A stretch of DNA of 64,000 nt from Skeletonema tropicum (GCA_037178625.1 CM074145.1:1426001-1490000), one strand, 5' to 3'; shown: positions 30,212 through 42,024, numbered from the stretch's first letter. Notes: generated by a model not told the origin, from the sequence alone. Numbers and translations are program-made.

Positions 30212-31152
30212 GATGTATGCATCGTTGTCTGCTGCCAATGCGTTTGGCTTCGAAGCAGGAAGCTAGCAGCGAGCAGCGAGCAACGAGCAAGCTACTTATG
30301 TAGACAAGTCAATACAATACCAATTCTTTTATGTCTGAATACCATGACGTGAGCGAGGTGAATCAATGACCTATCAATGACGTTACACGTTACTTAAGTA
30401 GTTAGCTGTTATTTTTTGCGGTGATTGTACGTTCTCTACCTAAGTACCTACTAGCTCTACTTAGCTAGCATAGAATGAGCTGACTCAAATAATCTATCTA
30501 TCTATCTATGTACATATGTAACAGAAATTTTAAAGTACGGTACATAGATGGAAAATGAGCGGGTTATCCTTAGTTTTTATGCAACAGAAGTTTTCTGCTG
30601 GGCCCGAGTTATCCTTATGTAGCTAGCGCAATGAATATCTATTGAGTAAGTAAGTATTTATTTAGCTTGAAGTTTGTATAAATGATGTAAATGTCTCAAC
30701 GTTGTGACCGTCTATTTGAATACCACTTCCGACATGTTCGAAGGAATAAGGTTGACGTTCTGGGACTCTCGGGCCGGATGTTGGCCGCCTGAGGCTAGGC
30801 CTACCGGGAGAGCGGGCGTGCGGGCGTGCCCGTAACATTGTCAGGTGTAGGGAGGAGTCACAGGAGATTTGGGGTCATTTTATGGGTATATTTTGTCAAA
30901 TAACGGGTAGGTAATTTCTCATTTATACCCGAATTTCATCAGTTGTTGGGATCACGTGGGCGACGCCAAAATGAGAGTACCGAAAGCGCCCAAAATCCGG
31001 GCTACTCGTGGCGTTTTGTGCTCGCATCAGATCAGCTCGCTCACATCGCAACGAACATCGAGAGAACGAACGATCACAAACAACAACAACAGCCAGAAAT
31101 TTATCGCAGTGGAGGGGCAGGCAAGTTCGCAGCAGTATATCCGATCAGCAAC

Positions 31153-32688
31153 ATGTCGTCTTCTTTTCTCCAGGAGAGGAGCCTCGAAGAGCAAGAGGCG
31201 GCCAATTTCGTCGCCAACCTCCATGGTGCCGGCAGCGGAGTGATGGATGAAGACAGAATCTCCGTGTCGGGGAACAAACGAAGCCGCGATGAGGATGATG
31301 TCCAAGTAGCCGTTGATGTCAAACCGTCATCATCACCACCCCGAAAGAAGAAGGGAAAGACTACAAAATCATCGCCCTTCATCAAGGAGGCAGCCGCCGA
31401 CGATTCCGACGAAGAAATGGACGCCACCGCACGTGTCTTCGCTGCACCCGAACTCAAGCCAGCACCCTACTTTTACTATTCCGACCACAGCCTCGAGGAA
31501 GATCCCGATCCACTCATCCCCATCACCGCATCGGGACATGTCCCCACCTTCCCGGCCAAGATGCACGCCATATTGACCAATCCCAACCTGAATGATATCG
31601 TAGCGTGGGCCCCCCACGGACGGTCCTGGACCATTTTGAAGCCACGTGCCTTTGAGGTGCGTATTCTACCCAAGTACTTTGAGCACTCCAAGTTCTCCTC
31701 CTTTGTCCGTCAGGCCAATGGGTGGGGGTTCCGTCGTCTCTCCTCCGGAAATGATCGCAATACGTATTATCACGAATATTTCTTGAGGGGGATGCCCTGG
31801 TTGGTCAAAAAGATGAGACGACCCAAGGTGAATGAGAAGAAATCCATCTCTCCCGAACAGGAGCCGGGGTTTGTAGCGATTAGTGAGGAGTTTCCTGTGC
31901 CGGATAGGCCACTCATGAGGGAGATATTGGTGTTGCAACGAATTATGGAAAAGGGAGCGAAGGCGAGGATGCCCGTTAACTGGGAATTGGAGTCTCCCGA
32001 GATTGCCCAGGTTATGGCTGCGGCTGCTGCTACGGCGGATATGCCGTCGGATTTGAATTTGGCAGAGGTGGCAGATAATGAAGACGAAGATAATGGTGAT
32101 GATGATGCGGAGGAGGAGAATACTGATGCAAATGATGGAAATCTGAAACCACCCGCCCTTCCAGAAGTGGGGGTATCCGCAAACGGAGCGGCGAATGTGG
32201 CAACGCCTCATCCTCAGCTTCAACAATTGCAGCAATTGGCTGCCATGCAACAGTTGAACAGGGCGGCAGCTGCAAGTCTACCACAGCCTCCCGTTCCTAC
32301 AATGAACCATGGTGGTGATGACTCTGGCTTTGCTGCGGGATTCATGGCAGCAACTGCCTACCACAACCGACAAGTTCAAAATATGCTTGGCAGCGCTCTC
32401 ATGTCCGGCATGCCCCTCGACACATTCACCGCTGCTCAAGCCACTCTGCCCTCAAGTCCAAGCATGAACCGTCTCTCAGGCCTTCAAGGAAATACAAACT
32501 TTGCTGCCGCCATGATGGGTGCAGCTGCCGCGGCATCCGCTCGTCAAAATTCTAGTGACTTGACCTTGCCACAGATGCAGCATAATCGTCCCAATGTGTC
32601 GAATGATTTTGCCATAGCGCAGCAGCTCCAGCTTCAGGCGTATCAAAACTTTTTGAATGGTCGCAATGCTATGCCGCCGCCTCGTTGA
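31153..32688 (+). CDS. Heat shock factor family transcription factor, copy B
   Basis: The product is 511 residues. It is identical to copy A except Ile to Phe near residue 20 and Gln to His near residue 475. The HSF DNA-binding domain at about 130-225 is unchanged. The 3' flank differs: copy B has a 97 bp segment (about 32708-32804) right after the stop that copy A lacks, so the 3' untranslated regions would differ. Confidence 0.93.
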   Translation: MSSSFLQERSLEEQEAANFVANLHGAGSGVMDEDRISVSGNKRSRDEDDVQVAVDVKPSSSPPRKKKGKTTKSSPFIKEAAADDSDEEMDATARVFAAPELKPAPYFYYSDHSLEEDPDPLIPITASGHVPTFPAKMHAILTNPNLNDIVAWAPHGRSWTILKPRAFEVRILPKYFEHSKFSSFVRQANGWGFRRLSSGNDRNTYYHEYFLRGMPWLVKKMRRPKVNEKKSISPEQEPGFVAISEEFPVPDRPLMREILVLQRIMEKGAKARMPVNWELESPEIAQVMAAAAATADMPSDLNLAEVADNEDEDNGDDDAEEENTDANDGNLKPPALPEVGVSANGAANVATPHPQLQQLQQLAAMQQLNRAAAASLPQPPVPTMNHGGDDSGFAAGFMAATAYHNRQVQNMLGSALMSGMPLDTFTAAQATLPSSPSMNRLSGLQGNTNFAAAMMGAAAAASARQNSSDLTLPQMQHNRPNVSNDFAIAQQLQLQAYQNFLNGRNAMPPPR

Positions 32689-33196
32689 GTGATTTGTATT
32701 GGGGGACTAATCACTGGGGTGGGGGTTGATGAGTAATATAATTTTTGGGCTTTCAAAGAAGTGGGGAAGAGATCTTGTAGACATTAGACAATTGTAGATA
32801 ATTAACGACTTAAAAATACTTTTTTTGAACTTTGTTGATGTTAGTATCAGATTAAACCCCCCGTCCCCCCCTCCGTATTGACTGTGGGGCAATTGTGGGT
32901 GACTGATTTCCTGGATCTCCCGGTGACCTCAATAAAGTAAAGGCCATAACCTGTTAGTATCCCAGATCTCCATGATGCAATACAGAGATGAAGGATAGGA
33001 AATAGTGAGCTACTACTGTGGAGTTATGGTGCACTGCATAGGTGTACTGGTATGGGTAAGTAGATATGGTACTTGGAACTTTCTCCTTCCCTTGGATGCA
33101 AGAGACATTTTTTTATGAGATGGCTGATTCAAGGAGGGGTAATAATATTATTGTATTTATTGTACAACTCTTTACGCAAGGATGTCAACAACATAC

Positions 33197-34400
33197 CATG
33201 GGAACCTGGGGTTGACACTACTGCTTGATTTTTGCTAGCGAGCGATTTGTAGCAGCGATGCGGATTGCATGGTGATCAAACAAACACACTGAGTTAGTTT
33301 AGGCTACGATATTGTTTGTTTGTGGAGGCACGACAGACCGCATCATCATCCCCCATCTTTGCTGTCAACTGAGGAGTCAAGGTTGGAATACCTTGCGGAT
33401 AATCGAAGGAGATGCAAAGAACTATGATAGGACATGAAATGGGAAGAAGTCCGTTGAATAGCTGTCAATACATCTGCTTAAATGCCCCTCAGAAATAATA
33501 AAATGTTCGACAGGGAATAAAATGTTGTGTGCCATGTCCCCCACTTTCGATAGCAGTGCTCCGTCCACTGGTAATCGAACAAAAATAAAATAAAAATTTT
33601 ATACCTTGGCCGTTGATCAGACGCCAAGGAACCAATTATGGATCCAATCGACAATTGGTAGGAGTGGTTGTTGTTGGGTGAGAAATCTTCACTTGTGTCG
33701 AGCGATAATGAGGTTGTCGAAGCAGGTGGCTCATATCCCCCATCTGGTATTATCGGTGCGTATCAAACTGTTCGAGCAATAGCGGCCTCCAAACGCCATG
33801 CAGGAGGAGTATGATAAGTTCACGACGGTGTAATGTCGGAGGTCACACTCCGACGATGGGACTCCTGTGTAGGAAGGGCGGAGGAACAACGATGACGTTG
33901 TGAAAATATCTCGGATGCGTTAGCAGTCGACTGCAGAGGAAGTGGCTCGGATCCAACTGCTGCTGACTTCCCCCATACGTGAATACATGGAGGGCAATGG
34001 ACCGCACGTCTAGCGGAGCGGCTGGTCCAAGCCCGTAGTGGGCTCATGAACCTGTAGCAGCGATGCGGATTGCATGGTGATCAAACAAACACACTGAGTT
34101 AGTTTAGGCTACGATATTGTTTGTTTGTGGAGGCACGCACGACAGACCGCATCATCACGATTCTCCAGACTTGCTTGGATAAAAACTATCCGAAACGGGA
34201 CTCGATCGCACGTGCCGCTCGATCGATTGGCGGGATCGGCCTCTCATTTGACACGCTGCTCGACCATCAATACCAGCGCAGATGGCAGATGGCAGAGGTA
34301 CGACAGCAGATGGTGAGAAATCGAGTCCCAGTTCGTTAGTTTTATATTTTGCACGTGCTGAGATAATTTTAACAAGCAGTGTCAACCACAGGTTCCCATG
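33197..34400. mobile_element. Small inverted-repeat DNA element carrying a nested TRIM, only in copy B
   Basis: Inverted ends CATGGGAACCTG (33197) and CAGGTTCCCATG (34400) continue inward with GGTTGACACT and its complement for about 28 bp with one or two mismatches. AACATAC flanks both sides (33190-33196, 34401-34407), a 7 bp duplication. Copy A lacks the element (about 9291). Without the TRIM (33248-34157) and its 5 bp duplication the element is only about 290 bp, so it is a MITE. Superfamily not settled; a 7 to 8 bp duplication is close to hAT. Confidence 0.8.
33248..34157 (-). mobile_element. TRIM (miniature LTR retrotransposon), copy 1
   Basis: Terminal direct repeats of 101 bp (33248-33348) and 105 bp (34053-34157; a 4 bp insertion GCAC). 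Both begin TGTAGCAGCGATGCGG and end CGCATCATCA. The target duplication CGATT is at 33243-33247 and 34158-34162. Total length 910 bp, non-coding. A near-identical copy in opposite orientation is at 42141-43055. The orientation called here (minus) rests on the primer-binding-like site GGTTCATGAGCCC lying just inside the 34053 repeat when read on the minus strand. Confidence 0.92.
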
Positions 34401-34519
34401 AACATACATTCTTTCCTTCTTATGTATCATCAACTCTGAGGGAGCTCAAATGCAATCGCGATCAAAAACGATACTTGTCATTCTTCACTCTGCTCAAACG
34501 AAAAACACATCACACATCA

Positions 34520-34551
<32 letters not shown>

Positions 34552-34817
34552 CAAGATAAATAAGTGATTAGTTTAGGATGGTATTCAGGAGCTGTTTACT
34601 GGGCAAGCTGGATCTGAACTTGCCCATTTTAGGTAATAAGAGGAGTGCAGTCTAGGTATCTCTAGTTCAGTGGCAAGTCCGCACTCCTCTTGTCACCTGT
34701 GCTAGGTGATGGTATGTTCCTCCTCCCTCCTACTCTCAACTGCCTCTCGACAGGTGAGAGTGAGAGTCCTCACTCAACCTCTGCCACCGCAGAGGTGGGG
34801 GAGAGGGGATTACTCCC
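34520..34817 (-). mobile_element. Poly(A)-tailed retroposon, LINE 3' end
   Basis: A run of 28 T (34520-34547) is the poly(A) of a minus-strand insertion. The body (34548-34817) is the reverse complement of the 3' region at 20305-20565. Copy A lacks it (CATCATGCGCACACC near 9410). No clean target duplication is visible; a base or two at the junction may be lost. Confidence 0.85.
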
Positions 34818-35201
34818 GCACACCAAACTGACGCACGCAATTCTCAATTCCAGGGACTCCCCTTTGCTAATCCTGTATGCAATTCCCATAAGCACTTATG
34901 TATGTAACGACTTTCATGGTATTGCTACGTGGCAAATGACGTCGGACAAGTTCAAGTTATCAGTATGATTTACATTTACACAAATCTCACGCAGAGGCAG
35001 GGTCGCTTTTTTTTAACTCTCACATCATCATCACACAGAGCACGCGTGTCGCACAAACCAAATCAAAGACCGTCTCAGGGAGAATGAAACAACGCATATG
35101 TAATAAGGCCCTTATACTTTTGTTCGGAGTAAATAGCATTTAATCACAATCGTGGCAATAATTCATGTTCTGCTGCTGGAAAATAGTAGCTCATCAGTAT
35201 C

Positions 35202-37410
35202 ATGGATAACAACATTTTAAATCAGAGTCGGCCCGAAGACGTCGACGGAGCATCATCAAGCCGTGCTTCCAACTTCGGCGATGTTGCCAACATGTTGGAC
35301 GCTCAACAAGCTATGCAGCAGCAGCAGCAGTCAGTCGCAACAGCCAGTCCTTGATTTTTTAGCCCAGCAAGCTCTGTTTCTGAACATGACGCCGGAGCAA
35401 CAGCAGATGCTAATTTTTCAACAGCAGCTGTTACTGCTACAACACATGAACACGACGCAACAGCAGTCTCAGCAATTGCCTACAGATCATCTTCATCTGT
35501 CGGCTCAATTAAATAATGGTGACAACACGTCGTCATCTCCAACACCGCTACAAATTTCCATGTTTCAAAATCCGCTGCAGATGCAGCAATATTATAACAT
35601 GGGGGGTTCGCAGACAGCATATCAGAACCCGTATCATTCGGCATCCATGGCAAGTGCGCTGCCTGCTCAGGCAGTTGCTGCGGCCATGGGGTCCATGCCA
35701 TCGCTAATGAGTGGCGTCTTACCAGCTTTGCCAGTGTTGTCGCCTTCGCTACTAGCAGCAGCAAGTAATACTCAACCATCCTCCTCCTCCTACCCATTTA
35801 ATAATCCCCTTGCTCGAATCAACAACAACAGCCTTCTCCAACACAACACCACAACCCCCAACACAATCACAGACCTCGACCTCCTCTCCGACGCCGACCA
35901 GGCCCTCCGCGCCAACATCCGTCAATACTTCCTCTCCATCGGCCTACACGTCTCCCAAGCCGCCATTGAAGAAATTGTCCGCACGGACGAATCCAACTTT
36001 GGCCGGTCCAACGTCGACTCCGACGATGAAGATGAAGACGATGATCCCAATAGTGCCACACCCTCACGGAAATTAATACGGTTGGTCGAGGATCATCATT
36101 GGGTTGCGGCCCTGGAACGTATTTCGACTCATCCTCGTGAGACTAGTGCGGTGGGGATACAGGGTCGGACGCCGTTGCATGTGGCGTGTGATCATGATGC
36201 TCCCGCGGCGTTGGTGCAGGCATTGTTGGCAGCGTGGCCAGAGGGTGCAGAGCGGGTGGGAACGAGTTATATGAATCCACTTCATATTACTTGTTCGAGT
36301 GCTCATGCGAGTATTGATGTGGTGAGAGTGCTGTTGACGGGGTGTCGTGATGCGTTGAGGATTACGGGTGCGAAGGATGTCGATGGGGATACCCCACTTC
36401 ATGCCGCGTGTCGGTGTGGTGCACCGATGGATGTGTTGATTACGTTGCTGCAGGCGAATCCGGTGACGGTGCTGTGGAGGGATTATGAGGGGTTGAATCC
36501 ATTGATGAGGTTGTGGGTGCGGTATTATGTGATTGTGGGGGAACAAATCATTTCGAATTTGAAACAGCCGAGTGATTTGACACCTGATTTGGTGGAGGCG
36601 TGGGAACGAACGGTATTATTGTTGCGAGTAATGAATGCCATGGATGGGACTGCCCAGCAAAGGCAACTTCTTGCTCCGTTCCATGCGGTGCATGCCTCAT
36701 CCTATGTCAATTGTCCAAGATGTGTCGTTCGAATGGCCATGGTCCTATTCCCCGAGCAATTGCTCATGAGGGATGAGGGGGGATTCCTCCCCATCCACAT
36801 AGCCGCCGCGGCACCTGTCTATGCAGTCCATGATCTACGTGGAGAGGGCTTCTCCATGGAAGATGCTATTTTGGATGAAGAGACTGGTATGCCCATCATT
36901 CGCAAGTTGAAGGAGACCAAGTATACGGAGCCTAGCGTAATTGATATACTGCTGTCGGGGGAGGCTTCTGCGGCGAGGGAACGTGATCCAAATGGTCAAC
37001 TCCCCCTTCATATTGCCATTATGAGAGGCAAGACACTTGATGAGGGAGTCAAGGCCCTTGCCGATGCCTATCCTGAAGCATTGACCATGCCAGACAAGCA
37101 TACCAACCTGTATCCATTCATGTTGGCAGCAAGTGTCGGCAGAGGGAGGGGGGATTGCTCGACTATTTATGAAATGGTTCGGGCTGCTCCAGACCTGGTC
37201 AAGATGGCACTAGATGGGACCAGAGATCTTTCGTCGTCATCTGTTACGGGTAGTGCCGAACGGATAGATAATCACCATCGATCATCAAGGAGTACTAATG
37301 AGAGGATAACCATTGATCGACCTGTCTCTCTTGAAAAGTCAAGTGATTGTGACTCTTCAGTGTGTTTGGATCAGAAGCCACGTGCTAAAGAGAGTAAAGA
37401 AGATTTATAA
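35202..37410 (+). pseudogene. Ankyrin-repeat protein, copy B, frameshifted in the CAG tract
   Basis: Counterpart of 9794-12004. From ATG 35202 the first 42 or so codons match. Then the CAG tract plus the next codons are net two bases shorter (around 35314-35335) and translation soon stops. The long downstream frame (to 37410) is open and differs from copy A at essentially one residue. It lacks an ATG near the old start, but the in-frame Met codons inside the Gln-rich region could restart translation. It may be a repeat-length polymorphism or sequencing error in a triplet tract rather than true gene loss. Confidence 0.7.
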
Positions 37411-38057
37411 AATCATGACGGGAAAAGCTGGATTAATGTTGACTGACTTAAAAGGGTGGGACATTGTACATCGTTAAATATAACTTCCACCCTTGCATTG
37501 TATTCTTTTCTCTTCGCCAGGACCAGGAGCTGGTCACATACCTAAGAACCTGGCATTAGCAGGAGTGGCCTCCCTCGAAAATGTTACTTTCACTTTATTG
37601 TACTCGCACTTGCAACTGCACAAACAGGTACAACGAAGCCCCCTGAGATGACGACTTGTATACATACTGATAATTTTTGCTCTCCTTCATCTCCAATCGA
37701 CCCCAGGCTCAGTCTGCCAGGATGTACCTCTCTAGAATACCTCCAGAGCTCTGCTCCGCATGACAGTCTCCCGCTTGCAAACTCTCCGTGGTCTTCGTCC
37801 GAGAACCTGCCCATCTGAAGTTCTGTGACCACTCTTACACCATGCCAACAACCAGCCCCGGATCCATTTCCTCCCGCAGCAACAGTTCGGCCTTGCCTGC
37901 ACCAAAGCCGAAGCCCGAAGCGTTTGCCATCCAATTTTGCGTCGACCAAACCCGTACCGTACCCAACAGGCCCCAATCAAGGGCGTCCTCGGCCTCGGGC
38001 ACAACCCGAGCCTCCTGGTTTAAGGATCCTCGCTCTTCTCTCTAGAGAGAGAGAGTA
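37411..38057. other. 3' flank of the ankyrin gene, copy B, no confident gene
   Basis: Homologous to 12005-12667. Open frames here do not keep frame between the copies. It ends in a short GA run and then the older LINE-tail repeat (about 38058-38131). Unlike in copy A, no LINE body is inserted. Confidence 0.45.
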
Positions 38058-38557
38058 GCCAATAATATAAGAGAAAATTTAAAGTACGTCTGATTAGCCC
38101 TCTAGAGGGGCGACTATATCTATCTGTGGTATCTATGTTGTCAGAGAGATATCTTCTTGCAACATCATAACTCCACACTACTCTTTGGTAGGAGTATGTA
38201 TGTGGGGCTTTAGGTTATTTCTGTGTGCTAAGCTAAGTAAGTATTGTACGGTAACCTTTTTATTATCACTGTTTTTGTAAACAAGAAAAGCATCTGTGGA
38301 TCCGGTTTTGATTGCTTCTCATGAATGGGATCTTTCTGCTAAAACTATGTACTTAATGTATCCGGGTACTAATAAGTCCAGTTGCTGATCCGACCGAGCG
38401 AAATCCGGAAAGGCCGTCACCGTCACTAGGTATCCGTCACGCACAATAAACGAATCCGAGCCAGCTAGCATTGAATGATGATGTAGTCGTAACAGTCCTT
38501 ACAACACTACTGATACCGAGCGAAGTAGAAAGAAAGTGATCTACTCACATATTTACT

Positions 38558-40633
38558 ATGAGGCAAAATATCTTCGCCGTTCCATTGTTGGCCGCATACT
38601 GCTGTATTGAGGAAGGCACTTCTTCTTTGTCACATCAATATCGCCAACGAAATGTACCGCCGAGAAGACAACATCCCGCAGCAATGTGGTCAGCACAGGG
38701 TGGTGATGGCTCGTCTCCAAATCTGGACATGTATTTTGCCGGCAGCAATCCTACTTCCTATTATGAGCGCAATGACATGATCCCCCCTCCGCTCATCTCG
38801 CGTTCTACGAGGAGGAAGCTACAGTCTAATGATGATGGCGAAGGAACTGATAACAACTCTATGAGTGATTTAGATCTTATCATCGAAGAAGCAAAGCTGG
38901 GAAATGATGCTATGTCCCGCCTCAGGAGAGACCTGCTCGGAGACGGTTACGATAAACACTCATTTCCCTTTGATTATGCTTGGTATGGACAAAAAGAGGG
39001 ATCACGCACCGGAGTGCCGATTGAACTAGACATCAATTTTCACAGAGTGTTCTCTGTAGACACAATCAATCCAGTGATGGATTTAGTTGTGTGGTTTCGC
39101 TTAGAATGGGGGGATCCTCGTTTAACTTGGGACCCGCAGGAATATGGCAACATAACAAAAGTGTGGGCTTGGATTGCAGATGGGGGAGGGGGAGGAGAGA
39201 CATCTGAAATATGGACTCCTGATATTGAGTTGTGGAATCTCGATTCTGGACTCAGTGAGACATTAGGCGATACTTATGCTAAAGTGAATTATGATGGATC
39301 TATTTATTGGACGAGGCCGGGACATTTGCGGCCAACGTGCAAATTCAATGGATTGAACAATTTCCCCTTTGATAAGTTAAGTTGTCAGATTGAGTTTGGT
39401 TCATGGGCTTTTTCAGGAAAGTACTTGCGGCTTGTCAAGGGAGGAAGTGATGGTGACGGTTGGTCATTGGGGGGATCGGCCACGGCTGGATCAACTTTCA
39501 ACGAGTTCAACTTTGTGGAAGATGGAATAAATTGCACAGAGATTGTATATCCGCCATTCCCAATATCACCGGAGGAGGACTGGCCAGTGTTAGTCTACAA
39601 TGTTACCGTCAAAAGATCTTGGCAACCTTATACTCGAGGCTACATTCTTGTTCAAACTATGCTCAACTTAATTGGCTTCGCCGCATTCTGGTTACCACCA
39701 AGCTGTGGAGAACGTATGGGTCTCTCTATCACCGCAATGTTGGCGGCAGTTGCTGCGGATGTTGTCGTCGCATCCAATCTTCCTGCCTCCGCTGAGCTTA
39801 CTTGGTTCCAGAAGTTTAGTATGACTTCGCTGCTATTTGCGTTTATATCACTGCTGGAAAGTGTAGCTGTGCTGTACTTCTTCTACAAGAAGAAGGCTAC
39901 TATTGTTCCTCGGTGGTACAGCTTTGCAATGAAAAAGGACGCAGTGAAAAAGGCATCAAAAGGTAATGATGTAATCCTAAAAAGAGGATCAGATACGGTA
40001 GATTCGGTCAGAGAGTTGGTTTCTAAACAAGAACAAGAATGTGATGAGCCAGACAGCGCTGCCACTATGAATGATGTATTCGAGGAGAACAACAACAGGA
40101 ACAACACGCAAGATGATAATGATGTAAACACCAGAGGCAGAGGCAACGCGCTCGACGCTCTGAAGCCCATACGTGAAGATACCAATCAAGCAGATCTGGT
40201 TGGCCCTAACGATCCACTGTCAGCTGAGAATATTCATTTAGTTGACCCTAAGAACAGCAGCGAAATTTTGGACAATCAACGAGCTAGTGTCATGAGCACT
40301 TTGACCAACGATAACGAACAGCTCTCGATAAAGCCACTCCGACGAGGTGCTATGGATCGAATGGATTCCGTCGTTCCAAGGGATGCAAATGATGTAAGTG
40401 TGCTTTCCATATTTAGAATCATGCATTTCAATAGCCTCATCTCACCCTGTGTTTGTCTCTGCATATGTTCTTAGTTCCGTAACGAAGAAGAATTGGAATC
40501 TAACGTGCGGTGGCAAAAAATATCAGTGCAGATAGACGATTTCTCCCGCGTTTGGATTCCGGTTAGTTTCTTCATTGCTCTCCTCATACTGTTTTTTCAA
40601 ACAGACTCACAGCTTGATCCTTCGCTGCCATGA
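38558..40633 (+). CDS. Cys-loop (pentameric) ligand-gated ion channel subunit
   Basis: Two exons, 38558-40393 and 40475-40633, with an 81 bp intron (GTAAGT...TTAG); 664 residues. A short N-terminal signal is followed by about 130 variable residues. The ligand-binding domain shows WTPDIELWN (about 219-227) and a Cys-loop C261-C276 enclosing FPFD, then EFGSW. M1 is about 361-381, M2 386-407 and M3 420-443. The long M3-M4 loop is rich in Asn and Asp. M4 (SRVWIPVSFFIALLILFF, about 636-653) is entirely in exon 2. The M1-M2 link PPSCGERMGLSI resembles cation-selective nicotinic-type subunits rather than the PAR motif of anion channels. The Cys-loop holds 14 residues instead of the usual 13. Ligand unknown; plasma membrane expected. 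Confidence 0.9.
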
Positions 40634-42024
40634 CGTCGTCTTGAAAGTACAGAGCCTTGCAATTATTTTGCTTGGTGTATTTTGTAAGTGCAAGTGTGAA
40701 ACACTCCAAAAAAGCTGAGTACATGAACATACTTCCAGAAAAAACATGCCGTTATTGTACTGCCTCGTCAGCAAGTTCACATGTCGCATTAGTGCCGGTC
40801 GAACAACAACACAAAACAGAGCTCTAGAGCATAACAGCCGTACTATCGACCTAGCGGTGACTGGTAAATACTATGGATTATTATGTACGTGAAGAAGCCC
40901 TCGCCGCTGCCAAACACCTCAAGGGAAGGAAGAATGGAGGCAATTTTAGACAGTGACGTCCGGCGAGCGCCAGCCATGAATTATGCTTATTGAACATCCC
41001 AAGGAGCGTTTCTTCTGGATCCAAGCACGATGACATGAAACATAGTAATCAATAGTAACGATTAGCCATCAATTGTCCCATATTACGGCTAATAATTTGG
41101 TCTATTACAGCGGCGGAAACGTAGACCAGGGTTGCCTTTGTCGTGAGCGGAGAGTGATCAGTTCAAGTTTCAATGACGGGAAACGACGAGGCAAGCGAGA
41201 CTCAAACAAGATCTGGGATGTCACGTTCATGATGTATGTGATGGAATGGATCTTGAATTTGTACTAATCCCACACAGACAAGAGTTGCATTTCGTGATAA
41301 TAGCGTGACTCTAGAGTTGCCCCAACGTGACCTGAGTTGCGGCCTATCCCCCTGAAAATATGTAACAGAAATATTAAAGTACGTCTGGTAGAGTGGTTTT
41401 AGTTGGTCCGGAACGCTGCACGCTGGCTTGTCGTTTGGTGACGTCATGAGTGCCGGGTCAATGGTTCGGCTTTTTTGCGTTCCGGTGGTTTTAGCCGGGC
41501 CGGTGTTCAGGACGCTGGACGATGGCGAAGAGAGGCGATAAGTAGGCTACTGGCGGGAAAAAATTTTCACTGGAAAAAATTGTCACTGTCACTGAAACTC
41601 CACACAAAACACTAACAAAACACAAAAAACACGAGTTCTACACCCTTACATGGAGGTTCTGTGCCTCCATGTCGACCCCTAACACAAATAGTCGACCATA
41701 ATACGATAGTACAGACTATTAGCTTTCGATAGAACCACTGGTCAACGTTATATACAGTATACTCGCATAGCAGCAGCAGTACAGGCATGCAGATCTGCCG
41801 TAGGCATGCGTCATTCTAGCTCGAAATAGCAGTTATTGGTCACAAATTCGTCGGTAGGTGCTCTATCTCGACGAATCATAGTCTCTTCCGCATCAGATAT
41901 TGTACATATACTGTTTGGGATGCTATCTTTCAACTGATCTATGAATTTTCGTCGGGCAACATGGCCATATTTAGACTATTACAATTTTGTTAGTGATTTG
42001 TGTGTGAAAATTGTGAGCTGTCAC
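40634..42024. other. Intergenic with a LINE-tail-like repeat
   Basis: No gene seen. At 41358-41390 there is TATGTAACAGAAATATTAAA followed by GTACGTCTGG, matching the dispersed LINE-tail core. At 41398 and 41486 two related words (GTGGTTTTAGTTGGTCCGG and GTGGTTTTAGCCGGGCCGG) suggest a short decayed repeat. Confidence 0.45.

Larger units (their letters stand above)
22057..38398 (+). repeat. Segmental duplication, copy B
   Basis: Second, longer copy of 629-14257. Extra length comes from a Mutator-like element (24538-27501), an inverted-repeat element with a nested TRIM (33197-34400), a poly(A) retroposon (34520-34817) and a 97 bp segment after the HSF gene. Here the first three genes are intact, while the ankyrin gene has a 2-base loss. 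The left edge interrupts a transposon-like ORF. The right edge lies about 160 bp before the ion-channel gene. Confidence 0.95.

Noticed and set aside
32708..32804. Small nuclear RNA candidate (AATTTTTGG resembles an Sm site)
   Set aside because: No flanking stem or snRNA-specific motif could be recognised; the match is too short.
34520..34547. 28-base T run read as a terminator or sequencing artefact
   Set aside because: It directly joins the reverse complement of a retroelement 3' end, so poly(A) of a minus-strand insertion explains it better.
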